From: Schistosoma mansoni
Lineage: Eukaryota > Platyhelminthes > Trematoda > Strigeidida > Schistosomatidae
Assembly (NCBI RefSeq): GCF_000237925.1
Contig: NW_017386103.1
Span: 1-64,000 of the forward strand
DNA: 64,000 nt
Direction of reading: 5' to 3'
How positions within the stretch are numbered: position 1 is the stretch's first letter; each line of letters starts with the position of its first letter. A model generated the notes under the pieces. That model made no database searches, was not told the origin of the DNA, and was given only the letters and a program-made list of their open reading frames with translations. The position numbers were made by a program, and so were the translations under genes. This document shows positions 12,701 through 24,710 of this stretch, piece after piece.

Positions 12701-15697
12701 AATTCAACATGTTTTAGAACTGCTTTAATAATCCTGTTACATGCAGGTAGTTTTCCAAGAGCAGTAGTAATTGAATACTATTAACCCCACTACATATGAT
12801 AATCACATTTCATTTCTATATGACTTACTATTAACAAGTAGCTATTTTTTAACATCGTTTTGAACTAACTGTGTTTGTAACTTCTTTAGCTATGAAATAG
12901 TTAACACACTCCATTACTTCGTAGATAACATACGTCGAAGGTAGACGCATGTAATCTTTGTTGAAAATAGCATTGGACTGTGCAGAACTAAGGTTCATTC
13001 CACTGATTTTAATTCCATTGTATTGATTGTATTGATATAGACCACTGTTGACTGTCAATTACTAATTGTTGCAATTTTAATTTAGTTTGTATGTTTTATT
13101 TGATTTGTCTTAGTGGGCTTAACTTCCTATTATTCGATTTCTCCATCATTTATTCACCTCATTTCTTTTGGCTTCCAGGTACGAACTAGTAAGCAAGATG
13201 TCATTTTGGATGTTTCTAGTCCATTCCAGTTGCCTGACGGTTCTCCTTCTTTTAAAGATTACAGCAAGGATCGTAATAACAGGTATACTACAGCAATCAT
13301 GGCTAAAAAGAATCGTATTCATCCACCTTCACGTACGCTGCACTACTGGAATGCTCCTCCTAAAATTTCGAATAATGAGTTATTAGAGTTCGTGCGAAAA
13401 TGTGGAGCCCCTGAACCTCAGTACGTATTCATATTTTGTTTTGGTGTACACAAATGTTACAGTAAATTCACAAATTATTTAAGCAGATTTTTATGGAATA
13501 CCTGATCACGAGGTCATTAAAAACCGTTTAAATACTTTACCTTACCGAGAAGTTTTGGAAATTATCGTGATCCATTAATGAGCACTCTGAATTTTACTTG
13601 CTACAAGTTATATTACTTAGGATTTGATAAAATGAAATGAATAGTGATTTTTTAAACGCTTTTCTCACAGTTCATCTCAATAAAAGTAAAGCTGTTCTCA
13701 TTCTCAACACTTTTTGTGATTCATACTGTTTTACATCATTTCCTGACACTTCACATTTTAATTTGAAATATTAATGCACATATTTTCTCATACCTCCATT
13801 CTATCCTATGGGCATCATCGATCTTGATGCAGTATATGTGGGTCATAATCTATTGTCTAAACCTGCACATAGTTTTTTTTATTAGAATATACTTTATGAT
13901 TTCCTTGGAGTTTTAAAAGTGTGTAAAATAGACTTAAATATAGAGAATAAATGTTTGACATGTTATATATAGTTATCTGCATGGTTCTTATGTCCATTGT
14001 CTTATAAAATTCAACCATGAGAATTAAAGGTAGAAACTATACACTTCAGTCGCTAATTGATTAAAAGTACTGCTTGTCTATTCTGTAAACAGATGGCTAT
14101 AATAAGGTCAGATGTAAGACTTTATGTTGGAAAGACTTGTCAGTTCATGGTATTGTTAGTATCCATTGTCTACGTGTAACCCATAAAACAGTAAGAAAAT
14201 TAATGGTTAAAGATCCTGAATGAAATAACTTATGCATATATATGTAATGGAATGGTGTATCTTGTCACGTCCCTCTATTCGTGTACATCTATTTGTTCCA
14301 TGCTTTTAACTCCCATCTCGTGTTCGTATTCAATTCATTATGTATCTCTGTTCATGCACAGTGTTTAAATACAGCAAGTTAAACAAATTCTACCCTTTAT
14401 CATCAGTTTATTTCTGCTCTTTGACTATAAGTTCTTTAGAGCATTAAGACTACATATTTCATATCGTAAGATCATGTATTCTTTTACCACATCCCGTCAC
14501 ATTTTGGGGATAAGCAACCGAACTTTAAAACGTATTATTTTGAAGGTAAGTGCTGTTAAAAGTAGGGGGCAGGTCACTGAAGCTGTAGAAGAATTCTTCT
14601 TTATAAATCTGAAAAGCTAGTTGAGTTAATAATAGTCTTGTTGACCTAAGGTCGCGACCAAAAGAGACATTGTTGGCGATGCTGGTTACCTGTGAGAAAC
14701 ATTTTACCGCCGTCATATCTCATTAAAGTCTGGAGCACCAAGGCTATATTCTCGGACCTTTTAGTTTTATTACTAGTGACATTCAATAGCATTCTATACT
14801 AACTAAATTCTGTAACATAAAGGATATAGTTAAATTTCACAATTGGAAAGTCTTGTGCCGGGACATAGTGTAGTGAATGAGAACACAGGTGATGACAACT
14901 AATTATGTATTTAGCACAAGTTACAAAGTTGCTTGATAAAATACAAAAACCATACTCTGATACTCTATTTGCAAAGTGCTCATTAATTGTCGCAGGCTTC
15001 ATTGTTCCTGGATTTCCACACCATTTGCTTTCTGTTTCTGTTCTTCTCTTCCCAATCTTCTGCTGTCAGATATTCTATCCCTCACTCACAATATATACTA
15101 CTTATGTCGATATAAGTAGCCCACACCACAATAATACTTAATAGAGTGATTAAAAGAGGATGTCGTATTACCAGAAATGACCAATAAATTGCTTTTTGAT
15201 GTTTAAATTACAAGCAATGTTCCTTCATGTCATTCCATGTTTAAGGTTTTATTTGTTCTTCTTTGATTCGGTCTTTCACTCCTTTTTAATGTCGTTTTTA
15301 CGTCTTTTTCTTTAAGTATCATCGTGCCATTTGCCTTAAATCTGTTGACTAATTCCTTACATAGTAATGCCATTATTGTTTATCAGTCAGTTAATATTGT
15401 TTGTACATTCATTACGTAATCAGAAACTCTAAGTTCCTAACAATTTGTATTTTCAGACGTATTGAACAGTTTTCAAAAGCTTCAGATAAATCCTCATCTG
15501 GTTTTATAAAATGGACTACAGATGCCGAAGCATGTGAAGCTTTGGCTTTATGTAATCATCAACCCATTAAAGATGAAGAATGTACATATCCGTTTACTAT
15601 TAAGTTTGCATTCGCGAGTCCTAGTTTATCTGCTGAACCGATTCATGTTGGAAGTGATAAGAGCAATGAGGAAAATGGACGAAATCATACAGAATAA
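6473..15697 (+). CDS. HNRNPL: hnRNP L orthologue, four-RRM RNA-binding protein (7 exons)
   Basis: Joined exons are 6473-6708, 8270-8516, 8552-8771, 8807-9032, 10851-11007, 13179-13420 and 15457-15697: 1569 nt, 522 residues plus stop, with all phases agreeing. RRM1 (about 26-98) has VVHVRGL and KQALVEF. RRM2 (about 121-205) has HILLFTI and QAMVEF, with LNGADIFPGCCTLKVDYARP. A Tyr/Gly/Asn-rich linker (about 236-292) follows. RRM3 (about 293-370) has AVVMLYNID, MNCDRVFN and SAMVEM. RRM4 (about 412-503) has RTLHYWNAP and SSGFIKW. These blocks and their order match animal hnRNP L (human form about 589 residues), a nuclear regulator of alternative splicing and mRNA stability that binds CA-rich RNA. 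The RNA target here is inferred from the family. The chosen ATG has an acc-ATG context; the frame is open upstream to about 6437 without another ATG. Confidence 0.93.
8270..8516 (+). CDS. HNRNPL: hnRNP L exon 2 (RRM1 end, RRM2 start)
   Basis: Acceptor aatgtttag|a completes the Arg codon. The exon encodes SLVQISFSTSKH (end of RRM1) and HILLFTI...LRIVIFRKSQVQ (RRM2 first half), ending in phase 0 at caa|gtgagt. Intron 1 (6709-8269) is 1561 nt. Confidence 0.88.
8552..8771 (+). CDS. HNRNPL: hnRNP L exon 3 (RRM2 second half)
   Basis: Preceded by a 35-nt intron (8517-8551, gtgagt...tttcag). Encodes AMVEFGSVQEARNAKLHLNG, then CCTLKVDYARPARL, and NDQDNWDFEK, all characteristic of hnRNP L. Ends at ctcg|gtaagt in phase 1. 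Confidence 0.9.
8807..9032 (+). CDS. HNRNPL: hnRNP L exon 4 (linker and RRM3 start)
   Basis: Preceded by another 35-nt intron (8772-8806, gtaagt...ttcag). Encodes a Tyr/His/Gly/Asn-rich linker and then AVVMLYNIDMKKMNCD, the RNP2 strand and first helix of RRM3. Ends at cg|gttagt with two bases of an Arg codon. Confidence 0.88.
9123..9275 (+). repeat. tRNA-like SINE remnant (second family), intron 4
   Basis: Contains tggtttaatggttaaggtact, resembling a Pol III A box, and about 40 bases on agtttcaaacctc, resembling a B box. Similar tRNA-like heads occur on the - strand near 45560-45640 and 57935-58025. The sequence is diverged and no cloverleaf is intact, so it is a relic rather than a tRNA gene. 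Confidence 0.35.
10851..11007 (+). CDS. HNRNPL: hnRNP L exon 5 (RRM3 second half)
   Basis: Acceptor ttatctag|c completes the Arg codon after MNCD, giving CDRVFNILCIYGNV, then KEGSAMVEMGDVESATR (RNP1-like SAMVEM) and GNQLM. Ends in phase 0 at ttaatg|gtgagt. Intron 4 (9033-10850) is 1818 nt and carries a tRNA-like SINE remnant. Confidence 0.88.
11201..11564 (-). mobile_element. 3' end of the 53.5-57.3 kb type LINE, intron 5
   Basis: On the - strand this reads [20 protein letters not shown], then VGRCRLLGWGPRDYRNQWLE and a 3' UTR ending cctacgttgtagctgactgactgac. The same tail is found at 21088-21471 (+) and, more diverged, at 56845-57276 (+). The TGAC repeats mark the 3' terminus. It is truncated at its 5' side, as is typical of target-primed reverse transcription. 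Confidence 0.8.
12002..12090 (-). mobile_element. Short 3' tail of the same LINE family, intron 5
   Basis: Carries actacaacgtaggaccaggc, then acatatatgcatcggtccaa, and a diverged cctcattagtacagcaagatgaacacc, matching the tail of the copy at 11201. Only about 90 bp remain. Confidence 0.65.
13179..13420 (+). CDS. HNRNPL: hnRNP L exon 6 (linker and RRM4 start)
   Basis: Acceptor ttggcttccag|g keeps phase 0. Encodes DGSPSFKDYSKDRNNRYTT, AKKNRIHPPSRTLHYWNAPP and ELLEFVRKCGAPEP. The donor ca|gtacgt leaves two bases of a Gln codon; the nearby gtattc donor would break the frame into exon 7. Confidence 0.88.
15457..15697 (+). CDS. HNRNPL: hnRNP L exon 7 (RRM4 end, stop)
   Basis: Acceptor tgtattttcag|a completes the Gln codon, giving QRIEQFSKASDKSSSGFIKW, then EACEALALCNHQ and PFTIKFAFASPSL, the last strand of RRM4. 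A short acidic tail follows to TAA 15695-15697. Introns 5 (11008-13178) and 6 (13421-15456) are each about 2 kb. Confidence 0.88.
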
Positions 15698-15768
15698 TTT
15701 TAGTGAGTTCTATTGTTCTGACTTGAAATTCCACTAATTTACTTACGTTTAACCAGTAAGTAATGCTA

Positions 15769-15774
15769 AATAAA
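15769..15774 (+). promoter_or_regulatory. Likely poly(A) signal AATAAA of hnRNP L
   Basis: A canonical AATAAA lies 72 bp after the stop codon, which suits a short 3' UTR. AT-rich sequence makes chance occurrence possible. Confidence 0.5.
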
Positions 15775-18700
15775 CTTGAAACTCCACATATAAATGAAAC
15801 ATGATATTTATAATATTATCTGATTAGTTAAGATTCTTCAACCTCATTGGAATTGTGAATATCTCTCATTATAGATTACATTACATTCTTAAGGCTATAT
15901 TGAGGCAATACGCACAGTATGCACATATGCCAATTAGAGACTGACCAGTTGCAGTCCTAACACATCAATGGGAAGATTCAAACAAACAATACTAAGTGAA
16001 TTCACATTACATTCTGTTTTATTAAGTAGTATAAACTTGATATAATATCTAGCATTATTAATACTCAATCTGTAGTATATTTAATTGTTTGTCTCATTTC
16101 TCCCATCGTCACTTTAGTTTCTTTTTAAAATTTACTTTCAACTCATCGCTGCTAGGAAATAAGGAGAACTAGTAAAAAAATATTGTATTATGACGGTACA
16201 ATTGGTCGAAATGAATATGAATAACCGGTCTTAAATTAGTTTGACCACAAAACTGTGTCCTAAATCTAAACCGAATAGATTTTGAAAAACCAACTGACTA
16301 GGTATACAAAATATTCAATTAAAATAGCATAACAATAGATTAATTATCAGATATAAGGGGAAATAACCGACAAGCACGAAGCACAGGCAGCCCTACTGAC
16401 AATTCTTCATTTATATCTAAGGCACAGTAATTTATTTTATTGTCGAAGGAGTTTCTTAACATAACTAATTTCCAACAGGTGATATATATAAATGTCCACT
16501 TAAAGTTTGCTTGTCTGTCATTAGATGTTATTTGTCTCTTTATTGAAAGGAAATTTTAACTTCACCTATTTACGTTTACTTATGCGAATATAACACTCTT
16601 AGCTTGACCATATTTTTTAAGAATATCTTCACAACCAAAGTAATCACCTTCGTAATTAATTTACTTTACTTAGAGATCATTATATTATCGATCCTATATA
16701 TCTCAATTGATCATCATCATCATCATTATCATCACTGCACAAAACTGAACATGCCATCATTAATCATCAGTCAGCACGGCATCATATACAGGATATTCAT
16801 AAAACCATTGTTTCATCAAAACATAAATGTAATTGTAGTATTCAGGTTTTGTTTTCTGTGTCTTTTTGTATCCTCCTGGTCTCATCAAATATTGTTCATT
16901 AATTTTTGTGTATTCTAATTCATTATTATATACCTAGTTAATTATAGTCTATGATTTACTTGGTCTTCTCTTTCTTTTTCTGTTATGTTTTCAGTTCTAT
17001 CGTGTTATTGTTTGCCTCTTTTTTTGTCAAATATATGCATTATTATTTGATCTCCCTCTGTCTTTTCTATGAATAAATCTACTGTAAATGTTATATTAGG
17101 ATGCTTAGATGTTTATTGTGTTTTGTTTTAATACTACTGGGAGATTACAGTAGTTTCTGAGTAATGTTTAATTATGTTTCGTTTAATAATGTTTGATGTA
17201 TTCTTTGTCAGTAGGTATTCATGGTATGTATATGTGTCTGACACATTCAAGTCACACATTAGGGGCAAAACTTTGAGCATCAAGTATTAATTTGAACACT
17301 TAACTAGCCTGATATAAATAGATTGTCAAGTAATGTAAGGTTAATTGGACGTGCTCACTCATTGAACAAGTTATCCCAACCAGAATAATGAGTTAAAAAT
17401 TATAAATTTTGATTATATAGGTTTTTAATTACTCAATACGGATAATTATATGTTGAAAAGTAGATTCGGTAAAACTATACTATACTGACGGTCTTGAACG
17501 GTTCTTGAAAAGACCTTGGGATCAACCGACAGAATATTGTTCAGTCAGGATGTAGCTTTTGTAAATGAGTTGCATAATATGTAAAAATAGTATAATTGTA
17601 AAAAATGGGTTTTCGAATGCTAGCGCCCTAACTCTCTTGTCTTAAACTTAATACTTCTGATTTTAATACCTCCAAAAATTTCCCCTTCCCTCCCGGACTC
17701 TAACTTCTCCCCATATCATTTTGTGACCACAGCTATATAGGATGCTTTTTCTCAATGGTCCAGAGTTCTGTAGGTAATCTTCAATCGTACCACCGACCGA
17801 GTTAGTCAAAACGCAAGACCTGCTCAAAACCATTTTTTCAGGTAACAGGCTACCCACAATTCCGTTTTAAAAATCGCGTACAAACTTAACAACCGTTATC
17901 TTCGTTTTTATTTGATATATTTCAAGCCCGTCAGTGTAGTTTAATTATACCGAAGATATATTGGGAAAATCAACATACTAGTAATTGAAAACTTAGTTGT
18001 ATTTTTCAACACATTTGCGTATGATGATAAATTGTCAACACAGTTAAAAACGTCTTACACAAATATCAGTAATATTCAGCACGTCCATTCGACTACTCTT
18101 TTAAAAATTTAACTACTGTGATAAAAGTTTTCTATTTTTCACGAGTCAGCAAATATATTTTTACGCAGTCGAATTCTTTACAACCTTTCAAATTTATTGA
18201 AATTTCAAACTACAGCATTATGTAATGCATATCATCCTTTTTGGTATTTTGTGTAAACGGTGTTCAACCGAAGTTCAACCTAGTTTAGTACAAGAACATA
18301 AATAGATCTATGGTTCTATATTTAATTAAAATCATAGAATAATGAGTGATTTATAACGCATGAATGCTAAGCATTTATTAAAGGTTTGATCTTATAGGAA
18401 GTAGATTTCTAAAAACTGTTAAAGTCATGAAGATGTTTTTATTACTCATTCGAGATTTGTACGACTAATAGTGGGGATTTTCATATGTACACTATCTAAA
18501 GATATTTGTGTTACAGCAAGATATGTTACAAACGAGTCATTGCTAACTTATAATGAATTTCGGGATATGCTTTGGATTAATCTCCTGTCAATATTTCTGA
18601 ACAGATAATATAGGAGAGTACTTTTATATAATATCTTGTTTCCTACTTGGCATTCTAGTTGATCATTGATTCACATAATCAAAGTAGGGGTGAATCATAT

Positions 18701-19689
18701 AATCTATCATTATATGAATTGTAGTTCTAGAAATAATATTTAATTACTTGAAATCTTTGACGTAAAAGTACGTTCGTTTTCACACAACTTTCCAGTTGTT
18801 GAATTAATATCCATTTTAGTGTGACAGTATACTTGTATGAGTTGTGGCAAATTTGTTAGTCCTATGAATTTTTATCGATCCAAGTGGGTCAACATCAAGT
18901 TTCTTAAAACATGATAATCACTTTCTTATTCGTACTCCATAAAGATTCAGGATTAACATTTCAAACTTTTAGTTTGTGTTGAACATGCATACTAACAGAC
19001 CAGTCAGGCACCGCTTCTTGTATATAGTAAGTAATAAATTTCTAAGATAGAACCTGTTATATGTGCATCTTGATGGAACACCGAATTTATCATTCTTCAG
19101 TGGACTTTAAGCTACTCGTAATATCCTATGCATAACACTATTTATGGTATATTATCAATTTATTTCTTCATCGGCAATGCCTTCTAAAATTTACTGTGGA
19201 GATTTCGCCCTTCCAATTTGTCCGTCTACGTTTGTGATTCGGAACATCAGTTATTTGAGTTAGTATCAAAATTCCAACTAGTAATCTGCTAAACTTTGCA
19301 AACCGACTGGAGCAACGTTTAATGTGAATATTTTCAGCTGTTGTGAAAGAATCATATTTAGTCCGCCTTTAGTGCGACATCGAGTTGTACATGATTGATA
19401 TTTGGTTTCAGAAAAATTAGCGTCAAGTCTGAAATCAAATTTCAGATAGTTGTAAATTTTAATCTTGTCGGTTTAATTTAATTATGATCTTAATTTTGGT
19501 TAGGTTCCATCTAAAATTTAGATTGTTCTTCGTAGGACTAGAGAATTTAGTGTACCACTTAAAGTAATACTTCTTATGGAGAATGATTAAACACTAAAGA
19601 GGCATATTTTCACATGGAGCGATACCGCATGATCAGGATGTTAGAGCTTCAAGGAAAATAAATTTGCACATTAGTTAGTGATTGCTTAC
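15775..19689. other. Gene-poor AT-rich stretch
   Basis: No gene or clear repeat recognised. An ATC run lies near 16710-16730. The 104-codon frame at 16604-16918 is low-complexity Ile/His/Phe-rich sequence and the 17663-17857 frame on the - strand has no support. Confidence 0.5.
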
Positions 19690-19900
19690 TCATTGAAATC
19701 ACGAACTGATTTAAGTTAAGCCACCACTGGAAGCACTGGACGGACGTCCCTATCTCAGTGTGGAACTCCCCACCAATGTCTATTCAGGAGCCCGCAACTG
19801 GAAATCAAACCGAGGACCGTTGATCTCGGTCCGTGATTCCAATGAAATCCAACGAACTCCACAACCCCATACTGACAATCGCTTACTGTATTTGTGGCTT
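19690..19900 (-). repeat. Degenerate hammerhead-SINE copy
   Basis: Contains ccaccactggaagcactgga (the rc of the SINE 3' part) followed by a strongly decayed hammerhead region (cggacgtccctatctcagtg, then tggaactcc). About 60 bases later comes tggaaatcaaaccgaggacc, which is the rc of a B-box-like segment. The order matches the - strand copies at 60962 and 61968. Confidence 0.5.
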
Positions 19901-20297
19901 AAGTTCGTCTTGGTAAATCTCATTCTCATTAGCCATTCGAAACCTATCCAGGTAAACAATCACCATTTTTTTCCAGAGTACTGGTTTCGGTTTCCACTAT
20001 ATGCTTGCTCTTAAACCTTGATGAACATCACTGATCAACTTGTACGAAAGCAGGATACCTTTTGAAAAACGACTTCTCTGGCATATATACTATACCTAGG
20101 ATAGTAACTCGATAAAAACCGAGTCATTCTAAAACGAGGTCCTTAACAAATCTCACTTAACATGATTAGTGACAAGTTGAAATTGGTATTATATTCTCCC
20201 GATATATGACATTCAAATATTGTCCATCACATTCATTCTACAACCAAGGGAACAGTCACGTAGTAATATTCTGCATAGAGGGTGATTCGATTGATGG

Positions 20298-20531
20298 ATT
20301 TAATTTTTGCTAACCGAAATGGTTGGAATATGTATTGTTGCACATAAAATCACTGCCGACAATGTAGGTCACAACAAAAACGCTCCAATAGGAAAGCAAA
20401 TGCGATATAACCAACACCATCTATTGATGAAGTTGCTTATTGATAGTCTGAGTAGTATAATAAATTCAAAATTTAATTCTCTAAATGCTGAAAACTACCA
20501 GTTATGCGGTAAACACGTACGCTCTTCTTGA
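20298..20531 (+). other. Unassigned open frame, possible exon
   Basis: From ATG 20319 the frame gives 70 codons ending GKHVRSS and TGA. Its amino-acid composition is less biased than surrounding AT-rich frames, but I see no strong acceptor before it and no known domain. Treat as unproven. Confidence 0.15.
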
Positions 20532-21087
20532 AGTGCATATTTTCAAGATATAATTGTTTTTAATCTTACTATTGTTTTCCTCTGTGTCTAGTGTTCTTGT
20601 TTTGTTTGTAGACAGCGTAGCAACTTAAGCTTTTACCAATTTCACCGATCATCGAAAAGTTAGTGCTTTGTGTTATGAGTAAACTTTTTGGTAAAATTCC
20701 AAAATTATTGAAATTTTCGCCATATTTAATTGCATAATTCATAAATAATGGCGGATTTACCTAACCAGGTTCACAGAAAAATGTCTAAGTATTCCCTTCT
20801 ATGTTGTGACTATTGTTGATATGCTTATGTAGTGTTATTTGGATTAATTCTTATTCATAACTTTCTATGTAAGGTGTTTTTCTACTTCAATGCTACTCTT
20901 AATATACTGATCATGTATTCCAATTTCAAAACTATCCACATATTAAAATAATTTGTATCATACATATTAAGCTAAACACCTCAGTGAATTCATCGAAAAA
21001 GTTCTCAATGTCGCTTCTCACAGAAAATGGATAGTAAGTAAGTTTATGTAATATGATACTAACAAATTATTTGCATACAATATAGTT

Positions 21088-21471
21088 AGGGGCGGCCAAA
21101 CCAAAACGTGGCATCAGTGCTTGAAGTCACTAACTTCTAGTCTGAGCCATGTTGGTAGATGCAGACTACTTGGTTGGGGTCCGCGTGACTATCGTAACCA
21201 ATGGCTGGAGACTCTAGGCGACATGGTTCAGAATCAATCACAATGGCGCAGGTGAATACACTCTTTATCTTCTCTTAAACCTTGAGATTAAAATTGCTTC
21301 ATATCTGTCTTTCTTCCTGTACTACATCCTTATATACAATCTCTCTTTTATATATTACCACCAGTAAATTAACTACTATGAATTCGGTGTTCATATTGTT
21401 GTGCTAACGAGGTATGGCAGCTTGGATCGATGCATATGTATGCCTGGTCCTACGTTGTAACTGACTGAGTT
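21088..21471 (+). mobile_element. 3' end of the 53.5-57.3 kb type LINE
   Basis: Begins aggggcggccaaaccaaaac, encodes TWHQCLKSLTSSLSHVGRCR followed by LGWGPRDYRNQWLETL, then a 3' UTR ending cctacgttgtaactgactga. Nearly the same as the inverted copy at 11201-11564. Confidence 0.8.
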
Positions 21472-22047
21472 AGAGATCAGTTGTTTTGAGTATCTATCTA
21501 TCAAATTAATTATTGTTTTTCACACAAATTCCTTTTTTTCTCACAAATCTTTATATTATCTATCTATCTACTTATATATATATATATAATTCTAGACATC
21601 TTCATTTGTTGGAAATTATTTTAACGTAATATCCAACAGAATGTCAGATGAATATTTCTGTCTCAATGTAGTTGACTTGACTTTTATGATCAGAATGCTC
21701 ATCAGTTTAATCATAACTCGCTTTAACATCACGCTCTCAAATGACGTAAATGCATGTATCATCTACTAATTCTGGTCATAAGCTTATTATTTGGAGGTCC
21801 TTAATATGAAAGGGATTATTACTGCTTATCGTTAAGCTTTTATATTTATTATCGATTATCTTGGCACAGATACACTTTCATCTGTGTTAACATCTCTTAA
21901 TTGAATACTTTTTTCGAGTGCTACCTTTTTTTCTTGCTTGTTCACAAGTTGGTTTAATTTCGTTGTGCCGTTTTTGAATAAAACAACTTGAACAGATATC
22001 AAGTTTGTATTTTCGATTCAGTTATTTAATCCATTTGATTTTTCTAG

Positions 22048-22167
22048 ATTCACAGCATAGCAGTGGAAACTGGGACTACGGAAGTTTATATACTACCTTT
22101 ACGTGAAAGACAAATTACCACAACTGATCAGTACAATGAGCATTCGTCTCTCCATAGTTCGTATGAC
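22048..22167 (+). CDS. Candidate internal exon of an unknown gene
   Basis: A 120-nt segment sits between a strong acceptor (ccatttgatttttctag) and a strong donor (gac|gtgagt). Only one frame is open across it, 40 codons including VYILPLRERQITTTDQY; the other two frames hit stops. Start and end are both in phase 0, so the exon would be symmetric and could be skipped without a frameshift. I recognise no domain. No partner exon was found by eye within 4 kb on either side. It could belong to a gene with very small exons, as schistosome micro-exon genes have, but 120 nt is larger than typical micro-exons. Confidence 0.4.
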
Positions 22168-23520
22168 GTGAGTCATGTATGTCTTACACTGAGTCCTCCT
22201 CTTTGTCACACTCAAGGACATTCGCCAGAGAGAATTAGAAACGAAGATCGCTAATCAGTCGCGTCCTGTAATCAAAATACATAATACAATCAAAAGATTC
22301 TGTCTCCGATTATTCATTCTGCGTTAATTACATAATTCAGTTGAATAGTACTGCAAGCTTCCCTCTAATCTCAGCTTCAGACATTTGCGGATTAAAACTA
22401 GAGTTATGTGTACAGAAACTCTTAAATGCATCTCCTTACTATGGCACTAATTTTATTTTATCTTCCCTTTCCGTTTAGCAAAGTGTTTCCATTTTTCCTA
22501 ATTTTATTCTGTTACTAAAGAGGACTACTTTATTGACTTGGAATTTTTGATTACCATTTGTGCTACGTGTTTTTCATTTCAACTTTGCATGTGTAATTAT
22601 TCAACTGACCCTAATAACTATATAGTCCCTGTCTTTCATAATTTATTCCTTTATTTTTTCTTTGCTTTGAATGATGTAGTCGATTTCCTGACCATGATTC
22701 ATCATGGTAATGTTTTAATAAACTTATATATTGTTTTTGGACTGATAATTCAATCGTATTGCTTTGAAAGTGAATTCGTTGAAAAAGATTCCGTTACTGA
22801 GAAGACTCATTAACGAATCATATTGATTTATTTTTATGATTTTCAGGGACTAGTTTAGCTTCATCGCTGGCTAATATCATATGGAAAAACACTAAAAACT
22901 GGAGTATACAGGTCAATTGTGTTTTTTTTGATATAGCACTCCGGTAAGTACCCAAGACTTGATATGGGATAGAGCCAAGGACCTTTAGTTATTACAGGTA
23001 TCTCAAGAATATCTGATTAGTGTTATTTAGGTGTACATAAGACCAGTCGTAATTTCATATTAAGATTGTTCCTTTGCACGAAAACACATCTAAATAAATA
23101 AACACAGTGAATATGACAAATGTCTACTCGCTGTTTCGATTAATGCCAAAGCATGCAGCTTTTTCAGTTGTGATACTTTTGGTTGGACGAAAGGTTCTGC
23201 TGAGAGATGTAAGTCTTCAAACTCACGTCTAAATCATACAGTAATGCATGCTTTTTTAGTCCTGACAACTTTGGTCACTACACCTTAAGAACTTTCCTTA
23301 GGCTTATTAGCCTTGATGGCTATCCATTTCTTGCTAGAGCTTCTATTAACAGCTGAATAGCCTAATAAACAAAGCTCCTTATCCAAAGTCTTCTGTCTTA
23401 CACTTGTCAGGGTAAATGCTCTGTTTATGTGGACATTTTACAGATATAGCTTTTTATCTGTTATCAGCTCTCAGGTTTATGGCTACACTAAGGAAAAGTG
23501 GCTATTTATTCTTTTGGTCT
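22168..23520. other. Gene-poor stretch
   Basis: No gene recognised. The 91-codon frame at 22538-22813 is Phe/Ile/Val-rich, consistent with AT-rich non-coding DNA. Confidence 0.45.
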
Positions 23521-23957
23521 TCAGATGGCTTCTAAATGCCCTGCTACGGCTCAGGGTGGGGAGAATCTGCCCTTTCTCTCGAAATGCTCTCAAATGGCCA
23601 TGCGTATACAGCGATTGCCAGGGAAGTCCTACCCACTGCTTTCTCGCGGCGGGGCTGTTGTTTACGAAATTGAGAAGAAAAAAAGCGAATGTCCGGCGAT
23701 CAAACCGGGTTAACAGGATCCACCTAGAGTTTTGTTGGTCACTGGCTACCATAGGACCGCATCTCCTCACGATGCTCCACTGCCTTGTAGATTAAACCTC
23801 TCTGCCAAAGGAACGGGTTGTGGCTCCCTAATAGAACCCCCGGCTTTGTTTCGAGCACCCGGACAGTATTTCACCTCCCACACAAATCATTCGATTTGTG
23901 TGGCGCATATTTATTTGGTGCCTCCTTGTACTGATGTTTCTGTGTTTAAATAAACAA
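23521..23957 (+). repeat. Dispersed ~500-bp repeat, copy 1 (diverged)
   Basis: Starts near aaatgccctgctacggctca and ends cttgtactgatgtttctgtg followed by tttaaataaac. The internal landmarks gcgaatgtccggcg, cacgatgctccactgc and atttgtgtggcgcatat are shared with copies at 30745 (+), 42115 (+), 51712 (-) and 63520 (-). It is the most diverged near-complete copy. The family is not recognised; the AAATAAA tail suggests a retroposed element. Confidence 0.75.
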
Positions 23958-24517
23958 AAATAAAATGTCTTCAGATGGAAGACTAGTGTGATATATCATA
24001 AATTCACGCTTGTTGAATGTCGCTACATATATGTATAGTACTCACACATTTCTCCCGCAGATAAATATTTCGGATTGAATCATCGGCTACCTTTTTTCGA
24101 TGTATATGTCATCTTACAAGGATCCTAAAAGACCCGTTAACCTAACCCGAAGGACTAGTTCAATGAAGATTTATTGACTAAAAATACATTCCTAAACATG
24201 TCTTTAGACCAAAATACGATCGTTCACATGCCAATTTTTACACCGTATCACATAGGGCAGAGATAATATGAAGTTACTATAGAAAAGTACAAACTTAATA
24301 TAGTTCATCTGAATTGATACAAGAAGTACTACTTTCTCAGTGAATGAAAGTTCATACTTGTTATATTGAACGAAATAACAAAGATTGGTTTAGAGAAGTA
24401 TTATATTTTCTCAGTAAGTATATTCCGTTTATCTAAAAATTATAAAAAATTCTATGTTGAGTTGATGCAAGAAATATTGGTCTTAAAACGTCACATTGAA
24501 CAAGATTCACATCTATT

Positions 24518-24710
24518 ACTTACTTACTCACGCTTGTTACTCACAATAGAGCATAGGCCGCCGACCAGCATTCTCCAACCCACTCTGTCCTGGGCTTTCC
24601 TTTCTAGTTCTATCCAGTTTTTGTTCATTCTTCCCATGTCTGTCTCCATTTCTCGGTGTAATGTATTCTTTGGTCTTCCTCCTCTCCTTTGGCCTTCAGG
24701 AATACATGTG
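24518..24710 (-). mobile_element. SR2-like LINE 3' end
   Basis: On the - strand it encodes [19 protein letters not shown], then [19 protein letters not shown] and CSIVSNKRE, and ends in gtgagtaagtaagtaag. The [12 protein letters not shown] block and the TAAG-repeat tail recur at 39003, 58075 and 62889. Confidence 0.8.

Noticed and set aside
13421-13430. Alternative exon 6 donor at gtattc (after Tyr codon)
   Set aside because: It would put exon 7 out of frame; the gtacgt donor four bases earlier restores RRM4.
16604-16918. 104-codon frame
   Set aside because: Low-complexity Ile/Phe/His sequence including an ATC microsatellite read as His.
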